From assembly GCF_900141845.1 (NCBI RefSeq), contig NZ_FQZB01000028.1, positions 1 to 28,730 on the forward strand: DNA of 28,730 nucleotides, read 5' to 3'. The notes under the pieces are model-generated. The model made no database searches and was not told the origin of the DNA. It saw only the letters and a list, made by a program, of their open reading frames with translations. A program made the translations under genes and the position numbers. The first letter of the stretch is position 1, and each line of letters starts with the position of its first letter. Of the stretch, positions 1 to 8,412 are shown one piece after another. Source of the DNA: Clostridium cavendishii DSM 21758. Lineage in GTDB: Bacteria; Bacillota; Clostridia; Clostridiales; Clostridiaceae.

Positions 1-290
1 AGTTTCTGTTCATTTTCATTATTAGAATCTATTTTTTCTTCATATATACGTTCAATAACATTGGATTCCTCATAATTATTTAAATCAAATTTATTTCTAT
101 AATTCTCTTCCTTATTCGTCTTAGCATATTGCTTAGCATATTTTATTGCTGTATCATAAGCCTCTCTAAGTCTTTGATATCCTTCTGGATCATCTTCTGG
201 ATGATGTATTTTAAGTTTCTTTGCATAGGCTTTTTTTATGTCAGACGTTTTTGTAGTAGGTTCCAAATCTAGTATGTCCCATATTTCCAT
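1..290 (-). CDS. J-domain co-chaperone, N-terminal part (cut by window edge)
   Basis: The reading frame starts at an ATG preceded by AAAGGAG and runs off the window, leaving about 96 residues. The first 65 or so form a J-domain: WDILDLEP, then DIKKAYAKKLK, then the loop HHPEDDPEGYQRLREAY. J-domains stimulate Hsp70 ATPase through the His-Pro-Asp loop. Here the tripeptide reads HPE, which as I recall is usual for J-proteins encoded beside HscC-type Hsp70s. It lies 40 bp downstream of the hsp70 gene on the same strand, so the two are probably co-transcribed and work together. After the J-domain the visible part is polar and Asn/Glu-rich. The C-terminal half is unknown. The J-domain assignment is firm, the dedicated partnership is inferred from context. 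Confidence 0.85.
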   Translation of the reverse strand, partial: MEIWDILDLEPTTKTSDIKKAYAKKLKIHHPEDDPEGYQRLREAYDTAIKYAKQYAKTNKEENYRNKFDLNNYEESNVIERIYEEKIDSNNENEQK

Positions 291-330
291 AGTAAGACTC
301 CTTTTAACATAATATGGTCAATAGTACCTC

Positions 331-2019
331 TTAAAATTCTTCAATTTCCTTAAGTCTATTTTTTAACTCTTCTCTTGCTTTACTTATTATTTTATTATCT
401 TGTGTTTGCAAGGCTTGTTCAAAGCTTATCAATAATGCTGATATGTACTTTCTTTTTTCTCCTAAAGATTCTTCATACATTCTTTCCCCTTGAGCTAATA
501 TAAGTCTATTCTCCATTCTATCTCTTGGATGTATTTTTAAATCCTTTAGGTTCTCTAAAATCGCATCTATTTCCTCTTTTGTTAGACTACCAGGACTATT
601 TTCAATAACCATACTCTCCTTCTTTTTAGTTAATGCATCTATAACTTCAACCTCTAAAAGACCATTTATATCATAAGTATATCTTACATCTATTGCTTTT
701 TCTTCCCTTGGTCTTCTACCAAAATCAAATTTTAACTCTCCTAAAAAAAGATTATTACAAACTTTACGGCTTTCACCTTGATAAACTTTTATATTAATTA
801 TTCTTTGTTTTTTATGAACCGCATATAACCTTTCAACCTTACTAACTGGAATAGGAGTATTTCTTTCTATTAAAGGTAAAAAATACCCATCTTCAAAACT
901 ACCATTTTCCAATGACTCTACCACTTCAACTCCTAATGTGAATGGACAAACATCTGTTAAAATGACCTCTTTAAACATTGACTTTCTTGCTTTAAGTCCA
1001 CCTTGTATAGCAGCCCCTAAGGCAACTGTCTCATCAGGATTTATATTGCAAAATGGTATTTTACTAAAGATTTTGCTTACAACACTTCTTATAATAGGCA
1101 TTCTTGTTGCTCCACCTATAAGTATTATATTATCTAAATCTCTTGTCGATAACTCTGCATCTTTTAAAGCTCTTTCTATTGGTGCTTTTATTCTAACTAT
1201 TAACTCATTAAAAATAGCTTCAGATTGATTTTTTGTTATCTCTACCTTTAATTTTTCTTCATTTAGCATAACTTCCATGGTTGATTCATTTTTATATGAC
1301 AACTCTTTTTTGCACTTTTCAGCTTGCTTATTTATTTGTGATAATTCTTTCTTATTTAATTTATCTGATTGTAAGTTGTTTTTTTCTAAAAAATAATTAA
1401 CTAATAAATTATTAAAATCTTCTCCTCCTAGATAATTATCTCCAGCTATCGATTTAACTTCAATAACCCCTTCGAACATTTCTAGTATAGATATATCAAA
1501 TGTACCTCCACCTAAATCAAAAACTAAAAACTGAGATTCATCTTCATTTTGAATTCCATATGCTAAAGCTGCTGCTGTTGGTTCACTTATTAATCTTTCT
1601 ACTTTAAGTCCTGCAAATTCTGCTGCCCTTTTAGTTGCCTTTCTTTGAGCATCATTAAAATATGCTGGTACGCTTATAACTGCCTCTGTTATATCTTCCT
1701 TTAAAAAAGCTTCTGCATCAGCCTTTAAAGAAGATAATATAAAAGAAGACAATTCCTCTGGAGAAAAGCTTAAGTCTCCAAGATTAAATTTTTTCTTTGT
1801 TCCCATGAACCTTTTAAAATTTGAAACAGTTCTACCTGGATGTGTTATTAACCTTTCTTTAGCCACCTTACCAACTAAAATTTCACCATTATCATCTACT
1901 CCTACTACTGATGGAGTAATATTTTCACCTAAGACATTAGGTATTAACTTAGCTCCATCTTCATTTAAGTATGCCACCAAACTATTTGTTGTTCCTAAAT
2001 CTATTCCTATAATAGCCAT
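331..2019 (-). CDS. hscC: HscC-family Hsp70 chaperone
   Basis: A 562-residue Hsp70 with a complete nucleotide-binding domain: phosphate-1 loop DLGTTNS (7-13), VPAYF (117-121), ISEPTAA (144-150), phosphate-2 loop DLGGGTFD (168-175) and adenosine motif IGGATRMP (301-308). A short substrate-binding part follows, with DVCPFTLGVEV and a helical tail rich in Glu, Lys and Arg. It is shorter than DnaK (about 610-640) and matches the length and sequence style of E. coli HscC (about 556), for example IGIDLGTTNSL and LIPN near the start. HscC proteins are specialised cytosolic Hsp70s that use their own J-proteins rather than DnaJ/GrpE. The next gene downstream is such a J-protein. The ATG start has GAGGGG about 11 nt upstream. 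No CIRCE operator is visible, so HrcA heat-shock control is not supported. Confidence 0.88.
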   Translation of the reverse strand: MAIIGIDLGTTNSLVAYLNEDGAKLIPNVLGENITPSVVGVDDNGEILVGKVAKERLITHPGRTVSNFKRFMGTKKKFNLGDLSFSPEELSSFILSSLKADAEAFLKEDITEAVISVPAYFNDAQRKATKRAAEFAGLKVERLISEPTAAALAYGIQNEDESQFLVFDLGGGTFDISILEMFEGVIEVKSIAGDNYLGGEDFNNLLVNYFLEKNNLQSDKLNKKELSQINKQAEKCKKELSYKNESTMEVMLNEEKLKVEITKNQSEAIFNELIVRIKAPIERALKDAELSTRDLDNIILIGGATRMPIIRSVVSKIFSKIPFCNINPDETVALGAAIQGGLKARKSMFKEVILTDVCPFTLGVEVVESLENGSFEDGYFLPLIERNTPIPVSKVERLYAVHKKQRIINIKVYQGESRKVCNNLFLGELKFDFGRRPREEKAIDVRYTYDINGLLEVEVIDALTKKKESMVIENSPGSLTKEEIDAILENLKDLKIHPRDRMENRLILAQGERMYEESLGEKRKYISALLISFEQALQTQDNKIISKAREELKNRLKEIEEF

Positions 2020-2247
2020 AACTTTACATCTTCCCCTCTTTAATAGCTTAATTTTTCCCTATATTCCATTTGTTTATCGTTTATCAGAAATTCCATATAT
2101 TTTCTTCATATATAAACTTTTTTATTTCTTATATTTTTATATCAAACTTCATCTAGACGTCCCTAATAAAACTCCTTTTAACAAATTACGGTTTTCTATA
2201 TTTATTTTACCATCATATTTTATTTTTTCAATAAAAAGCCTCATAAC

Positions 2248-2299
2248 AAAAAAGAATCTATTTCTAAACATTTATTATAAATGCCTCGAAATAGATTCT
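2248..2299 (-). terminator. Rho-independent terminator of the feo operon
   Basis: A 12-bp perfect stem pairs 2253-2264 with 2288-2299, and the loop contains a further CATTTAT/ATAAATG pairing. On the minus strand the stem is followed by six T (2248-2253 region). It sits 11 bp past the stop codon of the small Cys-rich protein. Positions 2300-2309 and the leader of hscC (2020-2247) show no other convincing element. Confidence 0.85.
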
Positions 2300-2309
2300 A
2301 AAATATTAT

Positions 2310-2465
2310 TTATTTAAATTTTATTGTATTATCAGGCTTACAAGACCCTGAACATCCCGAACAGCCACTACTACAACATTTACCTTCTTTTTTATCTTTA
2401 TATGTTTTATATGCTATAAAAGCAATTATTCCAAAGACTACTGTACCAACTATAAATGTAGCCAT
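2310..2465 (-). CDS. FeoB-associated Cys-rich membrane protein
   Basis: A 51-residue protein too short for most gene callers. It has an N-terminal membrane helix (about residues 3-19, IVGTVVFGIIAFIAY), then a charged KDKKEGK linker and a cluster of five cysteines in CCSSGCSGCSGSC (30-42). This is the architecture of the small proteins (FeoB-associated Cys-rich, sometimes compared with FeoC) that follow feoB in many Firmicutes. Their role in Fe(II) uptake is not settled; the Cys cluster may bind metal near the FeoB pore. It starts at ATG 12 bp after the feoB stop, with GGAGGGG in front, so it is the last gene of the feoA-feoA-feoB operon, and a terminator follows immediately. Confidence 0.85.
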   Translation of the reverse strand: MATFIVGTVVFGIIAFIAYKTYKDKKEGKCCSSGCSGCSGSCKPDNTIKFK

Positions 2466-2477
2466 ACTAACCCCTCC

Positions 2478-4628
2478 TTATGCGCTAATTTTATCTAAAT
2501 TTTCTTTTTTTACTTTATTAGGCTTTGCTTTATATGGTCTAAATAGTAAATATATAAATCCAACTAATAATAATATAGCTACTGCTGTACCGATTCCAAA
2601 TCCATTTCCACCAAATACTAATGCTAATTGATAAAAAACTAATGCAACTGCATATGCTAAACCTGTTTGGTATAAAAGAGCTATCCAAGTCCACTTAGCA
2701 CTTCCCATTTCACGTCTAATTGCACCTATCGCAGCAAAACATGGAGCACATAATAGATTAAATATTAAGAATGAATATGCTGATAATTGAGTAAATGAAG
2801 CTTGTAAACTACCCCATACTTCAGAACCATTTTCTGCAACTTCTTCAAATCCATATAAAACACCAAAAGTACCAACTACATTTTCTTTTGCAATTAATCC
2901 TGTAATAGTAGCTACAGCAGCTTTCCAGTCTCCCCAACCAAGAGGACTAAAAATTGGAGCTATAACATTACCAAGAGTAGCTAAAATAGAATCTTTAGTT
3001 TCTACCATTTCAAGAGACCAGTTAAGACTACTTAAGAACCATATAACAACACTAGCAAGTAAAATTATAGTACCAGCTTTTCTAATAAATGATTTTGCCC
3101 TATCCCACATATGAATAAGTACACCTTTTGCACTTGGAACATGATACTTAGGTAATTCCATAACAAATGGAGCAGGTTCTCCAGCAAAAGAATTTGTTTT
3201 CTTTAATATTATTCCTGAAAGTATAATCGCTGCTATACCAATAAAATATGCAGATGGAGCTACCCAAACTGAATCCTCAAATAACGCACCAGCTATTAAA
3301 GCTATTATAGGCAATTTAGCTGAACACGGTATAAAAGTAGTAGTCATGATAGTCATTTTTCTATCAGATTCATTTTCAATAGTTCTAGATGCCATTATTC
3401 CTGGAACTCCACAACCTGTTCCTATAAGTATTGGAATAAATGATTTCCCTGAAAGACCAAATTTACGGAAAATTCTATCCATTATAAACGCTATACGTGC
3501 CATATAGCCGCAATCTTCTAAAATCGCAAGACATAAAAACAATACCATCATTTGTGGTAAAAATCCAAGTACAGATCCTACCCCTGCTATAATACCTTTA
3601 ACTATCAAAGAAACTAACCATTCTGCAGTTCCTATGGAATTTAAAAATCCTTCTACAGCTGGAGGAACTACATCTCCAAACACTACATCATTTACCCAGT
3701 CAGTCATACCAGTTCCTATTGTAGAAATTGACAAATAATAAACTAAAAACATAATGCCTGCAAATATAGGTAAAGCTAAAATTCTATTTGTTACAATTCT
3801 ATCTATTTTATCAGAAGTAGTTAATCCAGATTTGTTCTTCTTAACTATGCATTTATTAGTTATTTTACTTATGTATGTATAACGTTCATTGGTTATTATA
3901 CTTTCTCCATCATCATCTAAGTTATCTTCACATTCAGTTATTATAGTCTTTATTTTTTCCTTAGCTTCATTTGAAAGATTCACTTCATCAATAACTTTTT
4001 CATCATTCTCAAATAACTTTATAGCATACCAACGTAAGTGTTCTTTACTAATTTGATTTTGAATTTCTTTCTCAATAGAAGTTAATGTTTTTTCAACCTC
4101 TTCTGAAAAAGTATGTTGTGGTACTACTTTAATATGTGCTTTAGCTAATTCTACAGCTTTGTTTACTACTTCTTTACACCCCTCACCTTTTAAAGCTGAA
4201 GTCTCTATTATAGTACATCCCATATGCTTGCTTAACTTTTGCATATCTACAGAGTCTCCATTTTTTCTAAGTATATCAACCATGTTAAGTGCTATCACAA
4301 CAGGAATTCCAAGCTCTAAAAGCTGAGTTGTTAAATATAAATTTCTTTCAATATTAGTACTATCTACTATATTTATAATAACATCTGGTGTTTCATTAAG
4401 AAGATAATTTCTTGTTACAACCTCTTCTAATGTATATGGTGAAAGCGAATAAATACCCGGTAAATCTATAACCTTTATCCCCTTATGTTCTCTTAATTTT
4501 CCTTCTTTTTTCTCTACAGTTACTCCTGGCCAATTACCTACGTATTGTGAACTACCAGTTAAGTAATTAAACATAGTAGTTTTACCGCTATTAGGATTAC
4601 CTGCTAGAGCTATTTTAATATTTTCCAT
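2478..4628 (-). CDS. feoB: Ferrous iron transporter FeoB
   Basis: A 716-residue Fe(II) transporter of the inner membrane. The N-terminal G-domain has G1 GNPNSGKT (10-17), the G2 threonine in PGVTVE (34-39), G3 DLPG (55-58), G4 NMVD (115-118) and G5 SALKG (144-148). A helical regulatory domain follows up to about residue 270. The membrane part has the two Gate motifs, with the hallmark segments GCGVPGIMASRTI and FIPCSAKLPI near the first and CAPCFAAIGAI near the second. Length and order are typical. It is preceded by two feoA genes with short gaps (37 bp and 14 bp) and followed 12 bp later by the small Cys-rich protein, forming one operon. A Fur-box-like site on the operon promoter indicates iron repression. 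Confidence 0.97.
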   Translation of the reverse strand: MENIKIALAGNPNSGKTTMFNYLTGSSQYVGNWPGVTVEKKEGKLREHKGIKVIDLPGIYSLSPYTLEEVVTRNYLLNETPDVIINIVDSTNIERNLYLTTQLLELGIPVVIALNMVDILRKNGDSVDMQKLSKHMGCTIIETSALKGEGCKEVVNKAVELAKAHIKVVPQHTFSEEVEKTLTSIEKEIQNQISKEHLRWYAIKLFENDEKVIDEVNLSNEAKEKIKTIITECEDNLDDDGESIITNERYTYISKITNKCIVKKNKSGLTTSDKIDRIVTNRILALPIFAGIMFLVYYLSISTIGTGMTDWVNDVVFGDVVPPAVEGFLNSIGTAEWLVSLIVKGIIAGVGSVLGFLPQMMVLFLCLAILEDCGYMARIAFIMDRIFRKFGLSGKSFIPILIGTGCGVPGIMASRTIENESDRKMTIMTTTFIPCSAKLPIIALIAGALFEDSVWVAPSAYFIGIAAIILSGIILKKTNSFAGEPAPFVMELPKYHVPSAKGVLIHMWDRAKSFIRKAGTIILLASVVIWFLSSLNWSLEMVETKDSILATLGNVIAPIFSPLGWGDWKAAVATITGLIAKENVVGTFGVLYGFEEVAENGSEVWGSLQASFTQLSAYSFLIFNLLCAPCFAAIGAIRREMGSAKWTWIALLYQTGLAYAVALVFYQLALVFGGNGFGIGTAVAILLLVGFIYLLFRPYKAKPNKVKKENLDKISA

Positions 4629-4665
4629 TCTTTATTTTCCCCCTTAAAACGAATCTAAGCTTCAT

Positions 4666-4887
4666 TTATTCTACTTCTATCATTTGAGCATCTGCTTTAC
4701 GGATTGTTAGTTCATAATTTCTAACATTTACTTCTATTGGATCTCCAAGTGGTGCAAGCTTACGAACAAAAACTTCAACCCCTTTAGTTATTCCCATATC
4801 CATAATCCTTCTTTTTACAGCTCCCTCCCCATGAAGTTTTACTACTGTTGCTTTTTCTCCACACTTAATATCTTTTAATGTTGTCAT
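4666..4887 (-). CDS. feoA: FeoA domain protein (second copy)
   Basis: A 73-residue SH3-like FeoA protein: TTLKDIKCGEKATVVKLHGEG, then RRIMDMGITKGVEV, then a PLGDPIEVNVRNYELTIRK core, which is the classical FeoA fold. FeoA is a small cytosolic protein that binds FeoB and supports Fe(II) uptake. It starts at ATG with GGGAGG upstream and lies 14 bp after the first feoA copy and 37 bp before feoB. Of the two copies, this one carries the more typical DPIEV(x)V(x)N(Y/F)ELTIRKA segment. Confidence 0.95.
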   Translation of the reverse strand: MTTLKDIKCGEKATVVKLHGEGAVKRRIMDMGITKGVEVFVRKLAPLGDPIEVNVRNYELTIRKADAQMIEVE

Positions 4888-4901
4888 AATTTAATGCCTC
4901 C

Positions 4902-5111
4902 CTAAACAATAATTCTGTTAGCCATACTTTTATCTATAGCAATTCTTGTATCTTTTACATTTATTATCAAATTACCAGCAAGTTCTGATATAACAATAAC
5001 GCCTTCACCTTCTACAAAGCCTAATCTTTCAAGAAACTGACGAGTATTATCTCTACCTGTTATCTTTTTAATATAATTTTTTTCTCCAGCCTTAGCCATT
5101 GACAATGTCAT
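4902..5111 (-). CDS. feoA: FeoA domain protein (first copy)
   Basis: A 69-residue FeoA-like protein, first gene of the feo operon. It has the conserved LERLGFVEGEGVIVI turn and a GNLIINVKDTRIAIDKSMANRI C-terminal strand set, corresponding to the usual MANRI ending of clostridial FeoA proteins. Two adjacent feoA genes before feoB is a common clostridial arrangement; the copies are clearly divergent rather than a recent duplication. It begins at ATG with a strong GAGGAGGAG ribosome site. A promoter and Fur-box-like site lie about 95-150 bp upstream. Confidence 0.93.
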   Translation of the reverse strand: MTLSMAKAGEKNYIKKITGRDNTRQFLERLGFVEGEGVIVISELAGNLIINVKDTRIAIDKSMANRIIV

Positions 5112-5206
5112 ATTATCTCCTCCTCAAATATAATTTTTTAACAATCTAAATTATTATATTTATATTACTTGCATTCAATTTATTTATAGCAAAAGTTTAC
5201 TCATTT

Positions 5207-5225
5207 GATAACAAATATCATTATC
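5207..5225 (-). promoter_or_regulatory. Fur box on the feo promoter
   Basis: On the minus strand this reads GATAATGATATTTGTTATC, 16 of 19 matches to the classical Fur consensus. It lies directly downstream of the -10 element at 5234-5239, over the expected start point, where Fur-Fe(II) would block initiation. A weaker Fur-like palindrome sits at 5245-5259, overlapping the promoter spacer and -35. Confidence 0.78.
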
Positions 5226-5233
5226 ACAATATA

Positions 5234-5262
5234 ATACTATCACAATTGAAATTGATTTTCAA
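5234..5262 (-). promoter_or_regulatory. Sigma-A-type promoter of the feo operon
   Basis: On the minus strand: -35 TTGAAA (5257-5262), a 17-bp spacer, and -10 TAGTAT (5234-5239) with an extended TG one base upstream. Predicted start near 5227, giving a leader of about 115 nt before the first feoA. Confidence 0.6.
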
Positions 5263-5308
5263 GTTCTTTTGTTAAAAATTTATTCATCTCACCTGTTATT
5301 ATCTGATA

Positions 5309-5992
5309 TCACCTTTTATTCAGCTTTCTATAAATAGATGGGGAGATTCTTTCACGTTCTTTAAAAACCATAGAAAAATAACTTTGATTTTTAAATCCAC
5401 AAAGATCTGAAACATATGCTAAAGAATAATCTCCTTCTTTAAGTAACTCTTTACTTTTTTTAAGCCTTTGATTGTTTATATAAGAAGTTATTTTTTCTCC
5501 AGTAGCTTCTACAAATAAAGTTGATAAATAATTTTTAGATAAGTGCACTTGCTTTGATAATAAATCTAAACTTAAATCTTCTTGCAAATTTTCTTTTATA
5601 TATGTCATAACTTTTCTAACCACAAAATTCTTGCAACTATAATTATTTTTTCTTAAAATTTTATCTATTTCTATTAAATATTCCTTTCCTAACTCATATA
5701 TATTTATAAATTTCTCCACTTTATTTAATTTTTCTAGATACAAACTACATGTAATCCTTAAACTATTACAAGTTTTTTCTTCATCTAATAGTCCCCTAGA
5801 AGTTGCAACCATTAATATAATAATATTTCTTTTTAAAGCATCTCTAGCATCAACCTCTATTAAATCATTAAATAGACATACCCTATAAGATTTTTCATAA
5901 ATCTCTAATACTTTATCAATTTGTCCACTTCTTAACTTCTCCCTTATTAAATCCTCTACTAAAAATTGTTGATTTTGTTTTGAATTTATCAT
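5309..5992 (-). CDS. AraC-family transcriptional regulator
   Basis: A 227-residue regulator. The C-terminal third (about 125-225) is an AraC/XylS double helix-turn-helix: VMTYIKENLQEDLSLDLLSKQVHLSKNYLS-type first helix pair, then SLAYVSDLCGFKNQSYFSMVFKE and the family signature (R)ISPSIYRK. The N-terminal 120 residues are helical, with two conserved-looking Cys and His-poor; no cupin sensor or known ligand domain is recognisable. It lies between the feo operon and flavodoxin, and its own promoter carries a Fur-box-like site, so a role in the iron-starvation response is likely but inferred. The feo promoter is about 50 bp downstream of its stop, and no terminator is obvious between them, so read-through into feo is possible. 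Confidence 0.85.
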   Translation of the reverse strand: MINSKQNQQFLVEDLIREKLRSGQIDKVLEIYEKSYRVCLFNDLIEVDARDALKRNIIILMVATSRGLLDEEKTCNSLRITCSLYLEKLNKVEKFINIYELGKEYLIEIDKILRKNNYSCKNFVVRKVMTYIKENLQEDLSLDLLSKQVHLSKNYLSTLFVEATGEKITSYINNQRLKKSKELLKEGDYSLAYVSDLCGFKNQSYFSMVFKERERISPSIYRKLNKR

Positions 5993-6061
5993 AAAACTTC
6001 TCGCCTTTCTTATTTTTTATAAAAAAATAGGTAGATTTCTAAAAACTAATTTTTCTATACC

Positions 6062-6091
6062 ATTATAATATTAATTGAGAATGATTATCAA
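6062..6091. promoter_or_regulatory. Divergent araC/flavodoxin promoter with Fur box
   Basis: Positions 6076-6090 read TGAGAATGATTATCA, one mismatch from the 7-1-7 Fur consensus. For araC (minus) a promoter fits: -35 TTGATA (6086-6091), 18-bp spacer, -10 TATAAT (6062-6067), so the Fur site covers the -35 and spacer. For flavodoxin (plus) TATAAT at 6064-6069 is a possible -10 with no good -35, and the Fur site would then cover the start point. Confidence 0.7.
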
Positions 6092-6125
6092 GTTATTTTT
6101 TAAAAAACTATTAGGAGGTAAATTT

Positions 6126-6551
6126 ATGAAAAATTTAGCAATAATTTATTGGAGTGGTACAGGTAATACAGAAGAAATGGCAAAATTAATAGAGCAAGGT
6201 GCTATTAATGCGGGTGCTAAAGTAAATATTTTAACAGTTGACAAAGCTACTATAGAAGATTTCAAAAATGCTGACGTGGTTGCACTTGGATCACCATCTA
6301 TGGGTGTTGAAGTTATAGAAGAAAGTGAAATGGAACCTTTTGTAGAATCTATTGAATCCTTAGTATCAGGAAAAAAACTTGGCTTATTTGGATCTTACGG
6401 ATGGGGTACAGGTGAATGGATGGAAAATTGGGTAGAAAGAATGAATAACTGTGGTGCAGACGTTTTAGATGATGGCTTAATAATAAACGGTATGCCTGAA
6501 GGTGCTGATTCCGATTTATGTATTAATTATGGTAAAAATTTAGTTAAATAA
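6126..6551 (+). CDS. Flavodoxin
   Basis: A 141-residue short-chain flavodoxin, an FMN-binding electron carrier that replaces ferredoxin when iron is scarce. The phosphate loop is WSGTGNT (9-15), the 50s loop SPSMG (56-60) and the 90s loop GSYGWGTGEWM (89-99), whose Trp93 stacks on FMN. The sequence is very close in style to the classic Clostridium beijerinckii flavodoxin (YWSGTGNTE, GSYGWG). I chose the ATG at 6126, which has TTAGGAGG at the right spacing. An upstream in-frame TTG at 6075 would put the start inside the Fur box and is rejected. The Fur-box-like promoter fits iron-starvation induction. The DUF3793 gene follows 99 bp downstream on the same strand. Confidence 0.95.
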   Translation: MKNLAIIYWSGTGNTEEMAKLIEQGAINAGAKVNILTVDKATIEDFKNADVVALGSPSMGVEVIEESEMEPFVESIESLVSGKKLGLFGSYGWGTGEWMENWVERMNNCGADVLDDGLIINGMPEGADSDLCINYGKNLVK

Positions 6552-6650
6552 ATAGAAAAATTATTTTATTTATTTAGCTTAATACATGTAATACAAGGAA
6601 AAAGGAAAAGCTAATAAAGTAAATTTCAAAAATAACTAAGGAGGATTTTT

Positions 6651-7286
6651 ATGATAAGATTTTTTGATAAACTAAATGATCTAAATGATACAGAATATAT
6701 GAAAAGACTTGTTACTTATTTAATAGCTCCTGTACTAACAGGCATAAAACCTTCATCTACAATTACACTAAATGATGAAAAAAGAAAATTATGTTCTAGA
6801 TTTTTAGAATATGGAGATGAGTTTATCAAAAGTCTTGATTTGAACTATAAAATCATGAAAACTTCTCCTAAAGGTATTGTAATTCTAGTTTATAATAAGT
6901 CACAACTTGAAAAATATATATATATTAATAAAAATAAACAGTTTTTATGTAAACTTGGTTACGGACAAGATTTTTCTTTAGAAAAATGTTTAAGCTGTCT
7001 AAAAACTAAATTTGAAGCTTTAGAATTTCCTCATGAAGCTGGAGTTTTCTTGGGCTTTCCCCTAGAAGATGTTATTGAATTCATGAATAATAATAAAAAC
7101 TTCCTATGTTCTGGGTATTGGAGAGTTTACCATAATGAAAATTCTGCAAGAGAGCTTTTCAGACTTTATGATAAATCTAAAGAGTTAGTGGCAAATTGTA
7201 TATTAGAAGATTTAAGTCTTCTTGATATAAAAAATACATTATATAATATTTATGTTAACGAAACCTTGGTAAATATTGCGATTTAA
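6651..7286 (+). CDS. DUF3793 family protein
   Basis: A 211-residue cytosolic protein of the DUF3793 family, recognised by the block HEAGVFLGFPLEDVIEFM (about 123-140) followed by SGYWRVYHN. The family has no established function. It has CxxC-like cysteines in the segment KCLSCLKT (about 110-117). The family is found mostly in anaerobic Firmicutes and, as I recall, often next to flavodoxin and feo or haem/iron genes, as here. The gene has a strong AGGAGG site 8 nt before ATG, lies 99 bp after flavodoxin and ends before a clear terminator, so the pair probably form one iron-regulated unit. A role in flavodoxin or iron metabolism is inference only. Confidence 0.85.
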   Translation: MIRFFDKLNDLNDTEYMKRLVTYLIAPVLTGIKPSSTITLNDEKRKLCSRFLEYGDEFIKSLDLNYKIMKTSPKGIVILVYNKSQLEKYIYINKNKQFLCKLGYGQDFSLEKCLSCLKTKFEALEFPHEAGVFLGFPLEDVIEFMNNNKNFLCSGYWRVYHNENSARELFRLYDKSKELVANCILEDLSLLDIKNTLYNIYVNETLVNIAI

Positions 7287-7293
7287 TCCCCCA

Positions 7294-7382
7294 TAAGCAT
7301 TATAGCTGACCCCTTTAATGCTTAGATAAAAAATACACTAGAGTAAAGTATACTGCCATTTACTTTGCCCTAGTGTATTTTT
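7294..7382 (+). terminator. Terminator after flavodoxin-DUF3793
   Basis: A 13-bp stem pairs 7329-7341 with 7370-7382 and ends in a T-run (7378-7382). An inner AGTAAA/TTTACT pairing extends the hairpin. The A-run at 7328-7333 would make it work on the minus strand too. Just before it, a separate 9-bp perfect inverted repeat (TAAGCATTA at 7294-7302 with 7316-7324) forms a second hairpin without a T-run. Confidence 0.85.
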
Positions 7383-7481
7383 ATGATATTTTGCATAAAG
7401 TCTGTTATAATTATTAAGGAAATTATTATAAATACTTATCTTGGTGGTCTAACACACAAGATATTATAAGGAGTTGATTTT

Positions 7482-8387
7482 TTGAAAAATAAAACTTTTA
7501 TTGCAGATGCTTCATTACTACTTGTAGCAATATTATGGGGATTTAGCTTTACTTTGTGTAAAAATGTTTTATCACTTGTTAGTCCTTTTTATATGTTATT
7601 TTTTAGGTTTATAATAGGCTTTATATTTCTATCTATAATATTTCATAAAAAGTATAAACTTCTAAATTTGAAAATCTTAAAACAAGGAATAATTCTTGGA
7701 GTATTTTTATTTGCTGGGTTTGCTTTTCAAACTGTAGGACTAGTTTATACTACTGTAAGTAACAATGCTTTTTTAACTGCTATTTATGTTATAATTGTTC
7801 CTTTTCTATATTGGTTTATCCATAAAGAAAAACCAAATTTCTCCTTATTTATAGCTTGTATATTATGTATAACAGGAATAGGTATTTTAACATTAAATAA
7901 TGGTATTATATCTATTAATCTAGGTGATTTCTTAACTATTTTATGTGCCATATTCTTTGCGCTTCAAATAGCTTTTTTAGGTCCTTTTACTAAAGATGCT
8001 GACCCTATACTCTTAACTATTATACAGTTTGCTACAAACGCAATTTTAGCTTTCATTTTTAATTTATTTAACGGCTATCCAAAGCTTATACCTTCTAATG
8101 ATTCAATATGGCAATTATTATACATAGCTATTTTTGCAACTATTCTAGCCTTTTTAATACAAAATATAGCTCAACGCTATACCAAATCAACCCATGCAGC
8201 TTTAATTCTATCTACAGAATCATTATTTGGAACAATATTTGCAAGTATATTTATTAACGAAGCAATAACTACTAAAACAATAATAGGGTTTTGCTTTATA
8301 TTTGTATCAATTATTCTTACAGAAATAGAACTTCCATTTATCTCAGGAATAAATTCTAAAATAAAATCACACTTTATTAATAAATAA
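7482..8387 (+). CDS. EamA/DMT-family transporter
   Basis: A 301-residue integral membrane protein with about ten hydrophobic helices in two EamA repeats (roughly 8-137 and 147-280). Family hallmarks include ALLWGFSF-like (here AILWGFSFTLCKN) at the start, the APFYMLFFRF-type second helix and the C-terminal pattern STESLFGTIFASIFINEAIT. The drug/metabolite transporter superfamily exports or imports amino acids, metabolites or drugs; the substrate cannot be told from sequence. The start is TTG at 7482, with AAGGAG 8 nt upstream; no better ATG is nearby. The next gene begins 25 bp downstream, so the two are likely co-transcribed. Confidence 0.9.
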   Translation: MKNKTFIADASLLLVAILWGFSFTLCKNVLSLVSPFYMLFFRFIIGFIFLSIIFHKKYKLLNLKILKQGIILGVFLFAGFAFQTVGLVYTTVSNNAFLTAIYVIIVPFLYWFIHKEKPNFSLFIACILCITGIGILTLNNGIISINLGDFLTILCAIFFALQIAFLGPFTKDADPILLTIIQFATNAILAFIFNLFNGYPKLIPSNDSIWQLLYIAIFATILAFLIQNIAQRYTKSTHAALILSTESLFGTIFASIFINEAITTKTIIGFCFIFVSIILTEIELPFISGINSKIKSHFINK

Positions 8388-8412
8388 TATTCTTTTAAAA
8401 GAGGTGTATATT

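Noticed and set aside
2040..2096. 18-codon frame upstream of hscC (minus strand)
   Set aside because: Protein-like in composition, but there is no good ribosome site and it is too short to support without conservation data.
2020..2247. Search for a CIRCE heat-shock operator before hscC
   Set aside because: No TTAGCACTC-N9-GAGTGCTAA-like palindrome is present.
6075..6125. Upstream extension of flavodoxin from TTG 6075
   Set aside because: It lies inside the Fur box, has no ribosome site, and adds residues foreign to flavodoxins; ATG 6126 has a strong AGGAGG.
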